DNA from: Kitasatospora phosalacinea | Lineage (GTDB): Bacteria; Actinomycetota; Actinomycetes; Streptomycetales; Streptomycetaceae | Length of the DNA stretch: 64,000 nt | NCBI RefSeq assembly: GCF_030268885.1 | Contig: NZ_BSSA01000036.1 | Span: 23,277-87,276 of the forward strand | Direction of reading: 5' to 3' | Shown here: positions 25,968 through 34,593 of the stretch, in pieces | How positions within the stretch are numbered: position 1 is the first letter of the stretch | Layout: every line of letters begins with the position of its first letter | Notes under the pieces: model-generated | Told to the model about the DNA's origin: nothing | Databases searched by the model: none | The model's input: only the letters and a program-made list of their open reading frames with translations | Made by a program: the position numbers and the translations under genes

Positions 25968-28532
25968 TCAGTCGGTCTTGATGCTGCTCAGGATGTCCAT
26001 CCGGGCGGCCCGGCGGGCCGGCCAGAGGGCGGCGACCATGCCGACCAGGGCGGCGAGGCCGAGGAAGAGGAGCACGCTGCCGTACGGGATCACGGTGGTC
26101 AGTCCCTTCAGTTCGGAGGCCAGGATCCGTAGGGCGGACCAGGCCAGGAAGCAGCCGAGCAGGACGCCGATCACGGCGCCGAACAGCGAGATCACCACCG
26201 ACTCCAGGCGGATCATCCGCTTGATGCCGCGCCGCTCCAGGCCGATCGCCCGCAGCATGCCGATCTCCCGCTTGCGTTCGAACACCGACATGGCGAGCGT
26301 GTTGATCACGCCGAGGACGGCGACCACCACCGCCATGCCGAGCAGGCCGTACATCAGGTTCAGCATGGTCGAGATGATCCGGCTGAAGTCGTCGACCATG
26401 TCCTGCATGGTCCGGACCTCCATCACCGGGTTGCGGCCGGTGGCGTCCTTGATCGACTGCTTCAGGGCGGAGGTCGGGCCGTCGACGCCCTTGACCAGGA
26501 TCTGCTGGACCAGCGGGTGCGGGTCGTTGGCCTCGATCAGCCGGTTGGGGGCCACGATCGGGGAGACGCCCTCGGTGGCCTCGAAGACGCCGCCGACGGT
26601 GAGCGTCACGGGCGCGCCCTCGGCCGCGGTGGCCCGCAGGGTGGAGCCGACCGACAGCTGGTGCTTGGTGGCGAAGTCCTGGTTGACCAGCACCTGGTCC
26701 TGGCCGAGGGCCGCGGTGGAGCCGGACCTCATCGTCAGGTCGATCAACTGGTCGAAGGCGGCGGCGTCGTAGCCCTCGATGGCGCGGTCCTTGCCGACGC
26801 CCTCGATGTCCCACCAGACGTTGTCGACCTGGCTGACCGCCTTCACCCCGTCCGCCTTCGCCACCAGCCCGGTCAGGTCGGTGGACAGCTGGCGGCCGTT
26901 GGCCATGTTGACCGCGTAGTCGGCCTTCATCGTGTCGCCGACCATCGAAGTGACGGCGCTGGTGACCGAGTTGCCGATCACGGTCAGCGCGGTGACCAGG
27001 GTCAGGCCGATGGTCAGCGCGGCCGCGGTGCTGGCGGTGCGGCGCGGGTTGCGCACCGCGTTCAGCCGGGCCAGCTTGCCCGGGGTGCCGAACACCCCGG
27101 CCAGCGCCGGGCCGACCAGTGCGATCACCGGGCGCGACAGCAGCGGCAGCAGGACGAACACGCCGATCAGGGCGAGCGGGGCGCCGAACTCCAGCAGGTG
27201 CTGGGCGTTCGAGCCGGTGCCGTTCGCACCGGCCAGGATCAGGCCCAGGCCGGCGCCGGCCAGCACCGCGCCGATCGAGTTGCGGATCACCAGGCCGCGC
27301 TGGGTGGTCGGCTGCTCGCCGCTGCTCATCGCCGCCACCGGGGGGATCCGGGAGGCCCGGACGGCGGGCAGCAGCGCCGACAGCACGGTGACCAGCACGC
27401 CGACCACCAGGGTGCCGACGACCGTCACCGGGGCGACCACCAGCGAGCCGGTCGGCATGCCCTCGTCGAAGGAGTGCACCAGCGACTGCAGGCCCGCGCC
27501 GATGCCGACGCCCGCGAGCAGGCCGCCGACCGAGGCGACCACGCCGATCGCGAGCGCCTCGACCAGCACCGACAGGGTGACCTGGCCGCGGCCGGCGCCG
27601 ACCGCCCGCAGCAGCGCCAGCTCCTTGATCCGCTGGGCGATCAGCATGGTGAAGGTGTTGACGATGATGAAGATGCCGACGAACAGCGAGATCCCGGCGA
27701 ACACCAGCAGCATGGTCTTCATGCCGCTGACCGAGTCGGCGACCATCCTGGTCTGCTCGTCCTTGAGCTCCTGGCCGGTCTGCAGCTCGACGCCCTCGGC
27801 GGGGGCCTTCGCCCGGGCCTGGTCGAGCAGTTGGGCCTCGCTGGTGCCGGGCTTGGCGGTCAGCACCACCGAGCTGAACCGGCCGGGCTCCAGCAGCTCC
27901 TGCTGGGCGGTGGCGGTGTCCATCAGGGCCAGCGTGCCGCCGGAGGTGACCTGCGGGTCGTCGGTGGTGAAGACGCCGGTGAGCACCGCGTCCCGGGCGG
28001 CGCCGTTCCCGGCCACCCGGACGGTGTCGCCGACGTGGTAGCCCGCCTTGTCGGCGGCCTGCCGGTTCAGCGCGACCTCGCCCGCGGCGCGCGGGCCGCG
28101 GCCCTCGGCCATCGGGTAGCGGGGGTCGGCGCCGGAGGCGTCCGGGACGAAGTTGGCGCCGCGGGAGCTCCACGCCTTGCCGATCAGGTCGCCCTTCTTG
28201 TCGGCGACGGCGGTGAACCCGGAGACCACGCCGCGGGCCCGCTCGGTGCCGGGCAGCGCGGCCAGCTCCTTGACGGTGTCGGCGGTCAGCACGGCCCGGT
28301 CCCCGCGCGGGGCGTCGCTGTCGACGGGGCCGCCGCCGTCCCCGCCGGTGGCGGAGACCAGCACCGAGACGTCCGAGAAGCTGGTGGAGTAGCTGTTGCG
28401 CATGGCCCGGCCCATGGTGTCGGAGAACACCAGGGTGCCGGCCACGAAGGCCGTGCCGAGCAGCACGGCCAGGGCCGTCATCAGGAGTCGGCCCTTGTGG
28501 GCCAGCACGTTGCGCAGTGCGGTGCGATACAT
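25968..28532 (-). CDS. MacB/FtsX-type ABC transporter permease, large form
   Basis: The 854-residue protein has an N-terminal helix, a large extracytoplasmic domain, and two FtsX-type permease units. Each unit has the GLIG-like RALGAxR turn after the third helix (ELALLRAVGAGRGQVTL and REIGMLRAIGLERRGIKRMI). Such transporters act as mechanotransmitters or export lipoproteins and peptides rather than small drugs. It is paired with the MacB-type ATPase 54 bp upstream. No substrate can be read from the sequence. The start at ATG 28532 follows a GGAGG-type ribosome site. Confidence 0.9.
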   Translation of the reverse strand: MYRTALRNVLAHKGRLLMTALAVLLGTAFVAGTLVFSDTMGRAMRNSYSTSFSDVSVLVSATGGDGGGPVDSDAPRGDRAVLTADTVKELAALPGTERARGVVSGFTAVADKKGDLIGKAWSSRGANFVPDASGADPRYPMAEGRGPRAAGEVALNRQAADKAGYHVGDTVRVAGNGAARDAVLTGVFTTDDPQVTSGGTLALMDTATAQQELLEPGRFSSVVLTAKPGTSEAQLLDQARAKAPAEGVELQTGQELKDEQTRMVADSVSGMKTMLLVFAGISLFVGIFIIVNTFTMLIAQRIKELALLRAVGAGRGQVTLSVLVEALAIGVVASVGGLLAGVGIGAGLQSLVHSFDEGMPTGSLVVAPVTVVGTLVVGVLVTVLSALLPAVRASRIPPVAAMSSGEQPTTQRGLVIRNSIGAVLAGAGLGLILAGANGTGSNAQHLLEFGAPLALIGVFVLLPLLSRPVIALVGPALAGVFGTPGKLARLNAVRNPRRTASTAAALTIGLTLVTALTVIGNSVTSAVTSMVGDTMKADYAVNMANGRQLSTDLTGLVAKADGVKAVSQVDNVWWDIEGVGKDRAIEGYDAAAFDQLIDLTMRSGSTAALGQDQVLVNQDFATKHQLSVGSTLRATAAEGAPVTLTVGGVFEATEGVSPIVAPNRLIEANDPHPLVQQILVKGVDGPTSALKQSIKDATGRNPVMEVRTMQDMVDDFSRIISTMLNLMYGLLGMAVVVAVLGVINTLAMSVFERKREIGMLRAIGLERRGIKRMIRLESVVISLFGAVIGVLLGCFLAWSALRILASELKGLTTVIPYGSVLLFLGLAALVGMVAALWPARRAARMDILSSIKTD

Positions 28533-28586
28533 GGGGTCAGTCCTGGGGAGGTCGGTGCGGGCGGGGTCGACGGGGGCGTCGGGCCG

Positions 28587-29360
28587 TCAGCTGGTGCGGC
28601 CCTTGGCGTCGAAGCGGCGCATCCGGTCCAGGACGGAGTCGGCGGTGGGGTGGTGCAGTTCGTCGACGATCCGGCCGTCGGCCAGGAACACCACCCGGTC
28701 CGCGTACGAGGCGGCGACCGGGTCGTGCGTCACCATCACCACGGTCTGGCCGAGTTCGCGCACCGAGTTGCGCAGGAAGGAGAGGATCTCGGCGCCGGAG
28801 CGGGAGTCCAGGTTGCCGGTGGGCTCGTCGGCGAAGATGATCTCCGGCTTGGAGGCCAGCGCCCGGGCGCACGCCACCCGCTGCTGCTGGCCGCCGGAGA
28901 GCTGGGCGGGCCGGTGCGAGAGGCGGCCGGAGAGGCCGACGGTCTCCACCACCCGGTCCAGCCAGGCCCGGTCGACCTTGCGGCCGGCGATGTCCATCGG
29001 CAGCGTGATGTTCTCCAGCGCGGTCAGCGTGGGCAGCAGGTTGAACGCCTGGAAGATGAAGCCGATCTTGTCGCGGCGCAGCCTGGTCAGCTGCTTGTCC
29101 TTCAGCCCGACCAGTTCGGTGTCGCCGATCGTCGCCGACCCGGAGGAGACCGCGTCCAGCCCGGCCATGCAGTGCATCAGCGTGGACTTGCCGGAACCGG
29201 ACGGGCCCATGATCGCGGTGAACTCGCCCTGCCCGAAGGCGACCGAGACGTCGTCCAGCGCCACGACGCGGGTCTCGCCCTCGCCGTAGACCTTGTTCAG
29301 ACCGGTGGCGCGGGCCGCGGCCACACCGGTGTGGGCTGCGTACGCGGTCGAGGTGCTCAC
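28587..29360 (-). CDS. ABC transporter ATP-binding protein, MacB/LolD type
   Basis: The 257-residue ATPase has Walker A GPSGSGKS, the signature LSGGQQQRVACARAL, Walker B EIIFADEPTGNLD, and a final H (VTHDPVAA). The sequence before the domain (about 20 residues, Ala-rich) is extra. It drives the large permease downstream. The start is a GTG with AGGAG eight bases upstream. Both genes form an operon. The promoter region lies 29361-29400, without a clear consensus. Confidence 0.93.
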   Translation of the reverse strand: MSTSTAYAAHTGVAAARATGLNKVYGEGETRVVALDDVSVAFGQGEFTAIMGPSGSGKSTLMHCMAGLDAVSSGSATIGDTELVGLKDKQLTRLRRDKIGFIFQAFNLLPTLTALENITLPMDIAGRKVDRAWLDRVVETVGLSGRLSHRPAQLSGGQQQRVACARALASKPEIIFADEPTGNLDSRSGAEILSFLRNSVRELGQTVVMVTHDPVAASYADRVVFLADGRIVDELHHPTADSVLDRMRRFDAKGRTS

Positions 29361-29700
29361 GGTGGGGACTCCTGTCCGGGAGGGGCGGGTTTCGTCACGG
29401 GGCGGTCGGCCCGCAGGCTCCTTCGACCGCTACTCCATCCTCCCGGCGGCCCCCGCCGCCCACGTCGCCCCGGCGAACGGTTGGCCCACCGCCCCCAGGC
29501 GTACGGCCCGCCGCCGCCGTCTCCTCCTGCGGTATGACCCCTCCCCCGAGGGCCCCGGTGGCCGAGAAACGACCAAGTGTGGCCGAAACGCCAGACGCTT
29601 CGTCAGATGGCATGGAAGCATGACAACTTCCGTGCCGGGAAATATGCGAAACCGTCGCCCGTCCGACTAGGCTCAGTGCCTGAGTCAGCCGCGCTCCCTG

Positions 29701-29782
29701 GCCCAGATGGTGGAACGCAGACACGGGCAGCTTAAAACTGCTTGGCCGCGAGGCCGTGCCGGTTCGAGTCCGGCTCTGGGCA
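29701..29782 (+). tRNA. bldA: tRNA-Leu (UAA), the bldA gene
   Basis: The 82-base cloverleaf folds well. The acceptor GCCCAGA pairs with TCTGGGC. The D arm is GTG/CAC, the anticodon stem GGCAG pairs with CTGCT (one G:U) around loop CTTAAAA, so the anticodon is UAA. The long variable arm GGCC-GCGA-GGCC is class II, and the T arm is GCCGG TTCGAGT CCGGC. CCA is not encoded. In streptomycetes this is the only tRNA that reads UUA codons efficiently, and it controls development and antibiotic genes (bldA). A TAGGCT box ends 27 bases upstream (29668-29673). Confidence 0.95.
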
Positions 29783-29867
29783 CTCTCCTGCCCACTCTCC
29801 GTAACCCTTGGTGACCCGGCGGACACGACTCCGCCGAGGAATTGAACATCTCGTTCACAACGAATCA

Positions 29868-29896
29868 TTGACCAGGTTGCGTTCAGGGAGCATCCT
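29868..29896 (+). promoter_or_regulatory. Promoter of the HTH gene, leaderless start predicted
   Basis: TTGACC (29868-29873) and CATCCT (29891-29896) are 17 bp apart, and the ATG begins six bases after the -10, so the mRNA may begin at the start codon. TCGTTCACAACGA (29851-29863), a small dyad, lies just upstream of the -35. Confidence 0.6.
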
Positions 29897-29902
29897 GGGT
29901 CC

Positions 29903-30355
29903 ATGGCCGACACCCCGCCCCCGCCGCCCGCCGGCACCGACCCGTTCGCCCCGCCCGACCCCGCCGCCGCCCGCTCCCAGCGGGTGTACGCCTCGCTGTT
30001 CCGGATCGCCGAGCGGCACGCCGCCACCGACGGGCAGCGGCAGCGGCAGACCAACCCCGCGATGCTCGCCCCGCACGAGGCGGTGCGGTTGGTCGCCTTC
30101 CTGCTCAGCGGGGCGGCCCTGGCCGAGGAGGGCGAGCCGGAGGTCGACCGGGCCGACGTGCTGGCCGCGCTGACCCTGCTGCCCCTGGTGCGGGCCGAAC
30201 TCGACGAGCTGGAGGCCGGGTTGCTCACCATGGCCCGCGGGCGCGGGATGACCTGGCAGGAGATCGCCTTCGGACTGGGCCTGGGCACGCCGCAGGCCGC
30301 CCGCCAGCGGCACGAGCGGCTGACCGACCGCACCGCCCCCGCCGAGCCCTCCTGA
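29903..30355 (+). CDS. Small DNA-binding protein with C-terminal HTH
   Basis: The 150-residue protein has a Pro-rich N-terminus (PPPPPAGTDPFAPPDP), a helical middle (HEAVRLVAFLLSGAALAEEG, VRAELDELEAGLL), and a C-terminal helix-turn-helix candidate (GMTWQEIAFGLGLGTPQAARQRHERL). That last segment resembles the HTH of small streptomycete DNA-binding proteins of unknown role. It may regulate its neighbours, such as the divergent ABC operon. The dyad 40-50 bp upstream of its start is a candidate binding site. Function is not known. Confidence 0.75.
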   Translation: MADTPPPPPAGTDPFAPPDPAAARSQRVYASLFRIAERHAATDGQRQRQTNPAMLAPHEAVRLVAFLLSGAALAEEGEPEVDRADVLAALTLLPLVRAELDELEAGLLTMARGRGMTWQEIAFGLGLGTPQAARQRHERLTDRTAPAEPS

Positions 30356-30391
30356 CGCCCCGCCGGGGAGGCGACCGCCCCCGGAACGCCC

Positions 30392-30425
30392 GAAGGCCCC
30401 CACCCGGTGGAGGGTGGGGGCCTTC
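30392..30425. terminator. Bidirectional terminator between the HTH gene and ndh
   Basis: A 14-bp perfect stem (GAAGGCCCCCACCC and complement) with a 6-base loop lies 37 bp after the HTH stop. Another small hairpin (ACCCGAC/GTCGGGT, 30524-30541) lies close to the ndh stop. Confidence 0.85.
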
Positions 30426-30563
30426 GTCAACTTCCTGCTGTACTCCGCCCGGTGGCGGGGCCGGCTGAGCACCACGGAGGTCGTGGTCCGGCGGCGCTGC
30501 CGGGCGGAGGGCCTCCGACTCGTACCCGACCTGTGTCGGGTCTGGTCGCTCTTCGCTCGCGAC

Positions 30564-31931
30564 TCACTTGCTCGCGGCGAGCTCCTTCTCCGGCGCGGCC
30601 GCGGCGGCCGGCTTCGGCGCGGGGGCGGTCGCCTCCTGGAAGGCGTCGAAGGGCTTCTCCATCTCGGAGAGGCCGACCGTCTCGCGCTTGAGGAACATCG
30701 CCAGGGTCCAGTCGGTGAAGACCCGGATCTTGCGGTTCATGGTCGGGACCATCGCGCCGTGGTAGCCGCGGTGGAACCACCAGGCCAGGCGGCCCTTGAG
30801 CTTGATCTTGCCGAACAGGATCGCCACGCCCTTGTGCAGGCCGAGGCCGGCCACCGCGCCGAGGTTCTTGTGCTTGTACTCGGCCTGCGGGAAGCCGCGC
30901 ATGCCCGCGATGACGTTGTCACCGAGGACGGCGGCCTGGCGGACGGCGTGCTGCGCGTTCGGCGGGCACCAGGCGCCCTCACCGGCGGCCAGGTCGGGCA
31001 CCTGGGCGTTGTCGCCCGCGGCCCACACGTAGTCGAAGCCCTGCACCTGGAGGGTCGCCGCGGTGTCCACGTGGCCGCGCGGGCCGAGCGGGAGGCCGAA
31101 GCGGTTGACCACCGGGTTGGGCTTGACGCCCGCGGTCCACACGATGGTGGAGGCGTCGAACTCCATGCCGTTCTTCAGCACCACGTGCTGGTCGACGCAG
31201 GACTCCATCGAGGTCTCGATGTAGACCTCGATGTCGCGCTCCTCCAGGCGGCCCTTGGTCCACAGACCGAGGTCCGGGCCCATCTCGGGGAGGATGCGGT
31301 TGGCCGCCTCCACCACCACGAAGCGCATGTCGGAACGGCTGACGGTCTTGTAGATCTTGGCGGCGTCGCGCGCCATGTCCTCGATCTCGGCGACGGTCTC
31401 GATGCCGGCGAAGCCACCGCCGATGACCACGAAGGTCAGGGCCTTGCGCCGGACGTCCTCGTCCGTGGTGGACTCGGCCTTGTCGAGCTGCGCCATGACG
31501 TGGTTGCGGAGGCTGATCGCCTCCTCGACCGTCTTCATGCCGATGCCGTGCTCCGCCAGACCCGGGATCGGGAAGGTGCGGGACACCGAGCCGGTCGCGA
31601 CGACCAGGTACTCGAAGGGCAGTTCGTAGGACTCGCCGGCTGCGGGCTGGATGGTGGCGACCTTGCGGGCGTGGTCCACCTCGGTCACGTGACCGGTGAG
31701 CACCTCCGCCTTCTTGAGGGCGCTGCGCAGCGGCGCGACGAGGTTGCGAGGGGCGACGTTGCCGCCGGCCGCCTCGGGGAGGAAGGGCAGGTACGTCATG
31801 TACGACCGCGGGTCGACGACCGTGACGGTCGCTTCGCCGTAACGCATCTTCTTGAGGATGCGCATCGCGGCATACAGGCCGACGTAACCACCGCCGACAA
31901 TGAGGATGCGAGGACGCTCCGTGGTGCTCAT
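30564..31931 (-). CDS. ndh: Type II NADH:quinone oxidoreductase-like flavoprotein
   Basis: The 455-residue membrane-peripheral flavoenzyme has an FAD motif GGGYVGLYAA (about residues 13-22), an NAD motif VIGGGFAGIETVAE, and the FAD-site ending VWAAGDNAQVPD. The C-terminal part (WWFHRGYHGAMVPTMNRKIRVFTDW) is amphipathic and binds the membrane. It passes electrons from NADH to menaquinone without proton pumping. The start ATG at 31931 lies seven bases after a GATACT -10 box, so the message is probably leaderless. The longer frame upstream to 32273 crosses the promoter. Two Rex-like operators lie upstream, in keeping with redox control of ndh known in Streptomyces. Confidence 0.92.
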   Translation of the reverse strand: MSTTERPRILIVGGGYVGLYAAMRILKKMRYGEATVTVVDPRSYMTYLPFLPEAAGGNVAPRNLVAPLRSALKKAEVLTGHVTEVDHARKVATIQPAAGESYELPFEYLVVATGSVSRTFPIPGLAEHGIGMKTVEEAISLRNHVMAQLDKAESTTDEDVRRKALTFVVIGGGFAGIETVAEIEDMARDAAKIYKTVSRSDMRFVVVEAANRILPEMGPDLGLWTKGRLEERDIEVYIETSMESCVDQHVVLKNGMEFDASTIVWTAGVKPNPVVNRFGLPLGPRGHVDTAATLQVQGFDYVWAAGDNAQVPDLAAGEGAWCPPNAQHAVRQAAVLGDNVIAGMRGFPQAEYKHKNLGAVAGLGLHKGVAILFGKIKLKGRLAWWFHRGYHGAMVPTMNRKIRVFTDWTLAMFLKRETVGLSEMEKPFDAFQEATAPAPKPAAAAAPEKELAASK

Positions 31932-31938
31932 ATCCGAA

Positions 31939-31982
31939 AGTATCCACCCCCGCCTGACGGGCCATTCGTGAGGCCCGTCACA
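31939..31982 (-). promoter_or_regulatory. ndh promoter with proximal Rex-like operator
   Basis: On the minus strand GATACT (31939-31944) ends seven bases before the start codon. TGTGA-N6-TCACG (31967-31982), inside a longer TTGTGA-N6-TCACGAA dyad, matches 9 of 10 arm positions of the Streptomyces Rex site (TGTGA-N6-TCACA). It would cover the -35 region. Confidence 0.7.
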
Positions 31983-32258
31983 AGCCCCTGGACACCTGGT
32001 GATACACTGCGCGCCCGCACTTCCGCCCCGACGGGGCCTCCCCGCCCCTGCCGGCCACCCGCGGCGGGCGGGCCGGGCCGCAGTGCCGCGCTGAGCAGCA
32101 ACGATCCCGGCGCCGCACGGGTTCCCGAGCGGGGTTTCGATTTCTCCGGGATGAACGGCAGGTTGCCTGCGATCCCACGAGCGACCCGCCGACAGCGCCT
32201 TCGGTCCACATTTCGGTCGCCGCAGTGGCTCGGAGTGGGTCGAAAGGCTGGATTGCCA

Positions 32259-32274
32259 TGTGAAGAAATTCACG
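32259..32274 (-). promoter_or_regulatory. Distal Rex-like operator
   Basis: TGTGAAGAAATTCACG has TGTGAA/TTCAC arms as in the Rex consensus, with one mismatch at the end. It lies about 330 bp upstream of ndh, and 114 bp past the stop of the ppx gene. It could serve an upstream ndh promoter. The rest of 31983-32258 shows no gene. Confidence 0.5.
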
Positions 32275-32296
32275 AAGGTTCTCGCCGCGACACGCC

Positions 32297-32352
32297 GGAA
32301 GGCCCCCGGAACGGCCCGCGGGGGTCTCCCGCACGCCCTCCGGGGGCCTTCC
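32297..32352 (-). terminator. Terminator of the ppx/gppA operon
   Basis: A 14-bp perfect stem (GGAAGGCCCCCGGA and complement) lies 36 bp after the ppx stop. It is followed on the far side by two short CGACGGCCT direct repeats (about 32352-32375). Confidence 0.8.
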
Positions 32353-32387
32353 GACGGCCTCCGACGGCCTCTCGACGGCTCGGTGGA

Positions 32388-33323
32388 TCAGGCGATCGAC
32401 CAGGCGATCCCGTCCAGGATGTCGTGCTCGGAGACCAGCAGTTCGGCGGCCCCGGTGCGCTCCATGACCTCCAGCAGGACGAGCGCGCCCGCGGCGATCA
32501 CGTCCACCCGGCCGGGGTGCATGACCGGCACGGCGGCCCGCTCGGCGTGCGAGGAGTGCAGCAGCCAGCGGGCGACCTCCCGCACCCGCTCGACGCCGAC
32601 CACCGCGTGGTGGATCCGCTCGGAGTCGTAGCCGGGCAGCTCCAGGGCGATCCCGGCGACGGTGGTGACCGTCCCGGCCAGGCCGACCAGGGTCGCGCCG
32701 GAGTCCAGCGGGACGACCCCGGCGACGGTGTCCAGCGCGGCCCGGATGTCGGCCCGCGCGGCCTCGATCTGCGCCTCGGTGGGCTGCCCGCCCGCGAAGT
32801 GACGCTCCGTCATCCGCACGCAGCCGATGTCCATCGAGTACGCGGCCCGCACCTCCTGCTCGCCGAGCACGAACTCGGTGGAGCCCCCGCCCAGGTCGAA
32901 CACCAGGTACGGCGGCCGGTGCGGGCCGCCGAGCAGCTCGCGGGTGGCGCCGGTGAAGGACAGCCGGGCCTCCTCGTCGCCGCTGACCACGCTCGGCGTG
33001 ACGCCCAGGATCTCCTCGACCCCGGCGGTGAACTCGGCGGCGTTCTCGGCGTCCCGGGAGGCGGAGGTGGCGACCATCCGGATCCGGTCCGGGGTGACCC
33101 CGTGCGCGGCGATGACCTCCGCGTACTCGCGGCAGGCCGCGAAGGTGCGGGCCAGCGCCTCGGGGTGCAGCCGCCCGGTGCGGTCGACGTCCTGGCCGAG
33201 CCGGACGATCAGCATCCGCCGGTCCAGGTCCGTGATCTCGCCGGTGGCCGGGTCGAGGTCGGCGATCAGCAGGCGGATCGAGTTGGTGCCGCAGTCGATC
33301 GCGGCGACCCGGGTGCTGCTCAC
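32388..33323 (-). CDS. Ppx/GppA-type exopolyphosphatase
   Basis: The 311-residue protein is the short (two-domain) actinobacterial Ppx/GppA form. It has the ASKHA phosphate motif AAIDCGTNSIRLLIAD at the start, EVMRIRM-like VRMVATSASRDAEN, SGDEEARLSFTGA, and DLGGGSTEFVLGE, the P2 loop. It degrades polyphosphate or pppGpp. The two activities are not separable by eye. The ATG overlaps the stop of the DUF501 gene by four bases, so they are translationally coupled, in a conserved divIC-DUF501-ppx order. Confidence 0.9.
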   Translation of the reverse strand: MSSTRVAAIDCGTNSIRLLIADLDPATGEITDLDRRMLIVRLGQDVDRTGRLHPEALARTFAACREYAEVIAAHGVTPDRIRMVATSASRDAENAAEFTAGVEEILGVTPSVVSGDEEARLSFTGATRELLGGPHRPPYLVFDLGGGSTEFVLGEQEVRAAYSMDIGCVRMTERHFAGGQPTEAQIEAARADIRAALDTVAGVVPLDSGATLVGLAGTVTTVAGIALELPGYDSERIHHAVVGVERVREVARWLLHSSHAERAAVPVMHPGRVDVIAAGALVLLEVMERTGAAELLVSEHDILDGIAWSIA

Positions 33324-33991
33324 GACTCGTCCTCCGGTCCGTCGGCCCCGGCGGCGGCCCTGCGGGCGGCCCGCTCGGCGCTCAGCGCCTCCTTGGCGGC
33401 GATCACCGCGTCGTGGTCCTGCCCGGCGGCCTTGGCCCGGTTGCGGGCGACCCGCTCACCGGCCGCGTCGACCTCGGCCTCGCTGACGCACGGGCCCTTG
33501 GCCCACCACTGCTCCAGCATCCCGATCGCCTCGTCGCCGAGCGGGTTGACGCCCTCACCGGCGGCCAGCGAGTGCCCGACCAGCACGTGCAGGCACTTGA
33601 CCCGGTCGGGCATGCCGCCCGCGCTGGGGAAGCCCTCCAGCACCTCGATGGCGTCCCGGCGGGCGATGTAGTCCTCGTGCGCCCTCCGGTACGCGGCGGC
33701 GAGCTCCGGGTCCTCGGCGAGCCGGGCGGTCTGCTCCTTCATCACGCCGTCCGCCTCCAGCGTCCCGATCAGCGAGGCGGCCCGGGGGCAGGTCAGGTAG
33801 TAGAGCGTCGGGAACGGCGTGCCGTCGGGCAGCCGGGGCGCGGTCTCCACCACGTCCGGGTTGCCGCACGGGCAGCGGTGGGCGACGCCGCGCAGCCCGC
33901 GCGGGACGCGGCCGAGCTGGGCGGCGATGGCGGCGACGTCGCGCTCGGACACCTCGGGGGCGTCGGACGCGGGAGGGTTCTGGTTGCTCAT
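33320..33991 (-). CDS. DUF501 protein
   Basis: The 223-residue protein belongs to DUF501. Landmarks are the CPCGNPDVVET cluster (two closely spaced cysteines), LPDGTPFPTLYYLTCPRAAS, and FPSAGGMPDRVKCLHVLVGHSLAAGEGVNP with further Cys/His, suggesting a metal-binding site. The C-terminal segment is a charged helix. The function is unknown, but it is always found between divIC and ppx in actinobacteria. There is no strong ribosome site; it lies 58 bp after divIC. Confidence 0.88.
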   Translation of the reverse strand: MSNQNPPASDAPEVSERDVAAIAAQLGRVPRGLRGVAHRCPCGNPDVVETAPRLPDGTPFPTLYYLTCPRAASLIGTLEADGVMKEQTARLAEDPELAAAYRRAHEDYIARRDAIEVLEGFPSAGGMPDRVKCLHVLVGHSLAAGEGVNPLGDEAIGMLEQWWAKGPCVSEAEVDAAGERVARNRAKAAGQDHDAVIAAKEALSAERAARRAAAGADGPEDES

Positions 33992-34049
33992 CGGGAGTCT
34001 GTTCGTCTGAGGGGGCGGGGGTCTTGGGGGCGGGGGCCTTGGGGGCGGC

Positions 34050-34490
34050 TCAGCGGGCCGGTCGCGGCGCGGGCAGGGCGGCGTCGGCGGCGTCCACCGA
34101 GTCCCAGAGGGTGGCGTACCAGGGCTTGACCGCCTTCGGGCGGCCGGCCGCGGCGTCGGTCGAGGAGGGCTTCGCGCCGGGCGAGGGCTGCGGGGAGACC
34201 GAGACGAACGGGGTCTCGCCGGGCAGCGCGTAGTGCAGCCGCTCCCTGGCCTGGGCCTTGACGTACTCCGGGTCCTGCCAGCGGGCCTTCTCCCGGCGCA
34301 ACTCGTCGACCTGCTGGCGGGCGTGCTCGGCCTTGGCCCGCTGGGCGGCGATCTCGCCGCGCTGGGCGATGTACTGCCGGGCCGGGTAGGCGAGTATCGC
34401 CACCAGCGAGCACAGCACGAGCACCAGCACGGTGGCCCGGCTGGTGAAGCGCGGTCGCGCCGCCAACCCGGGAATCCTCCACTTGGCCAT
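34050..34490 (-). CDS. divIC: Septum formation protein, FtsB/DivIC family
   Basis: The 146-residue bitopic protein has one membrane segment (ATVLVLVLCSLVAILAY), then a coiled coil (REIAAQRAKAEHARQQVDELRREKARW-type, with the family YVKAQARERLHYALPGE motif) and a Pro/Ala-rich tail. It links FtsQ/DivIB and FtsL at the division site and controls septal peptidoglycan synthesis. The ATG at 34490 has AGGAGGGG at 7-base spacing. The upstream ATG at 34511 is less likely. It is followed by DUF501 and ppx in one operon. Confidence 0.9.
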   Translation of the reverse strand: MAKWRIPGLAARPRFTSRATVLVLVLCSLVAILAYPARQYIAQRGEIAAQRAKAEHARQQVDELRREKARWQDPEYVKAQARERLHYALPGETPFVSVSPQPSPGAKPSSTDAAAGRPKAVKPWYATLWDSVDAADAALPAPRPAR

Positions 34491-34512
34491 CTGCTCGCCC
34501 CTCCTGCGCATG

Positions 34513-34557
34513 CCGGTGCCCCGGCCCCACCCTACGCGGTGGGAGCCGGGGCACCGG
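34513..34557 (-). terminator. Terminator of eno
   Basis: A 13-bp perfect stem (CCGGTGCCCCGGC and complement) encloses an inner CCACC/GGTGG stem, 37 bp after the eno stop. It separates eno from the divIC operon. Confidence 0.85.
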
Positions 34558-34593
34558 TCACATCAAGCGGTTGTTCAGCCCCTGCTGTGCTCG

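Noticed and set aside
32260..32631. Small plus-strand gene starting K-K-F-T-K-V
   Set aside because: Poorly placed ribosome site, runs through the ppx terminator and antisense into ppx; the start overlaps a Rex-like dyad.
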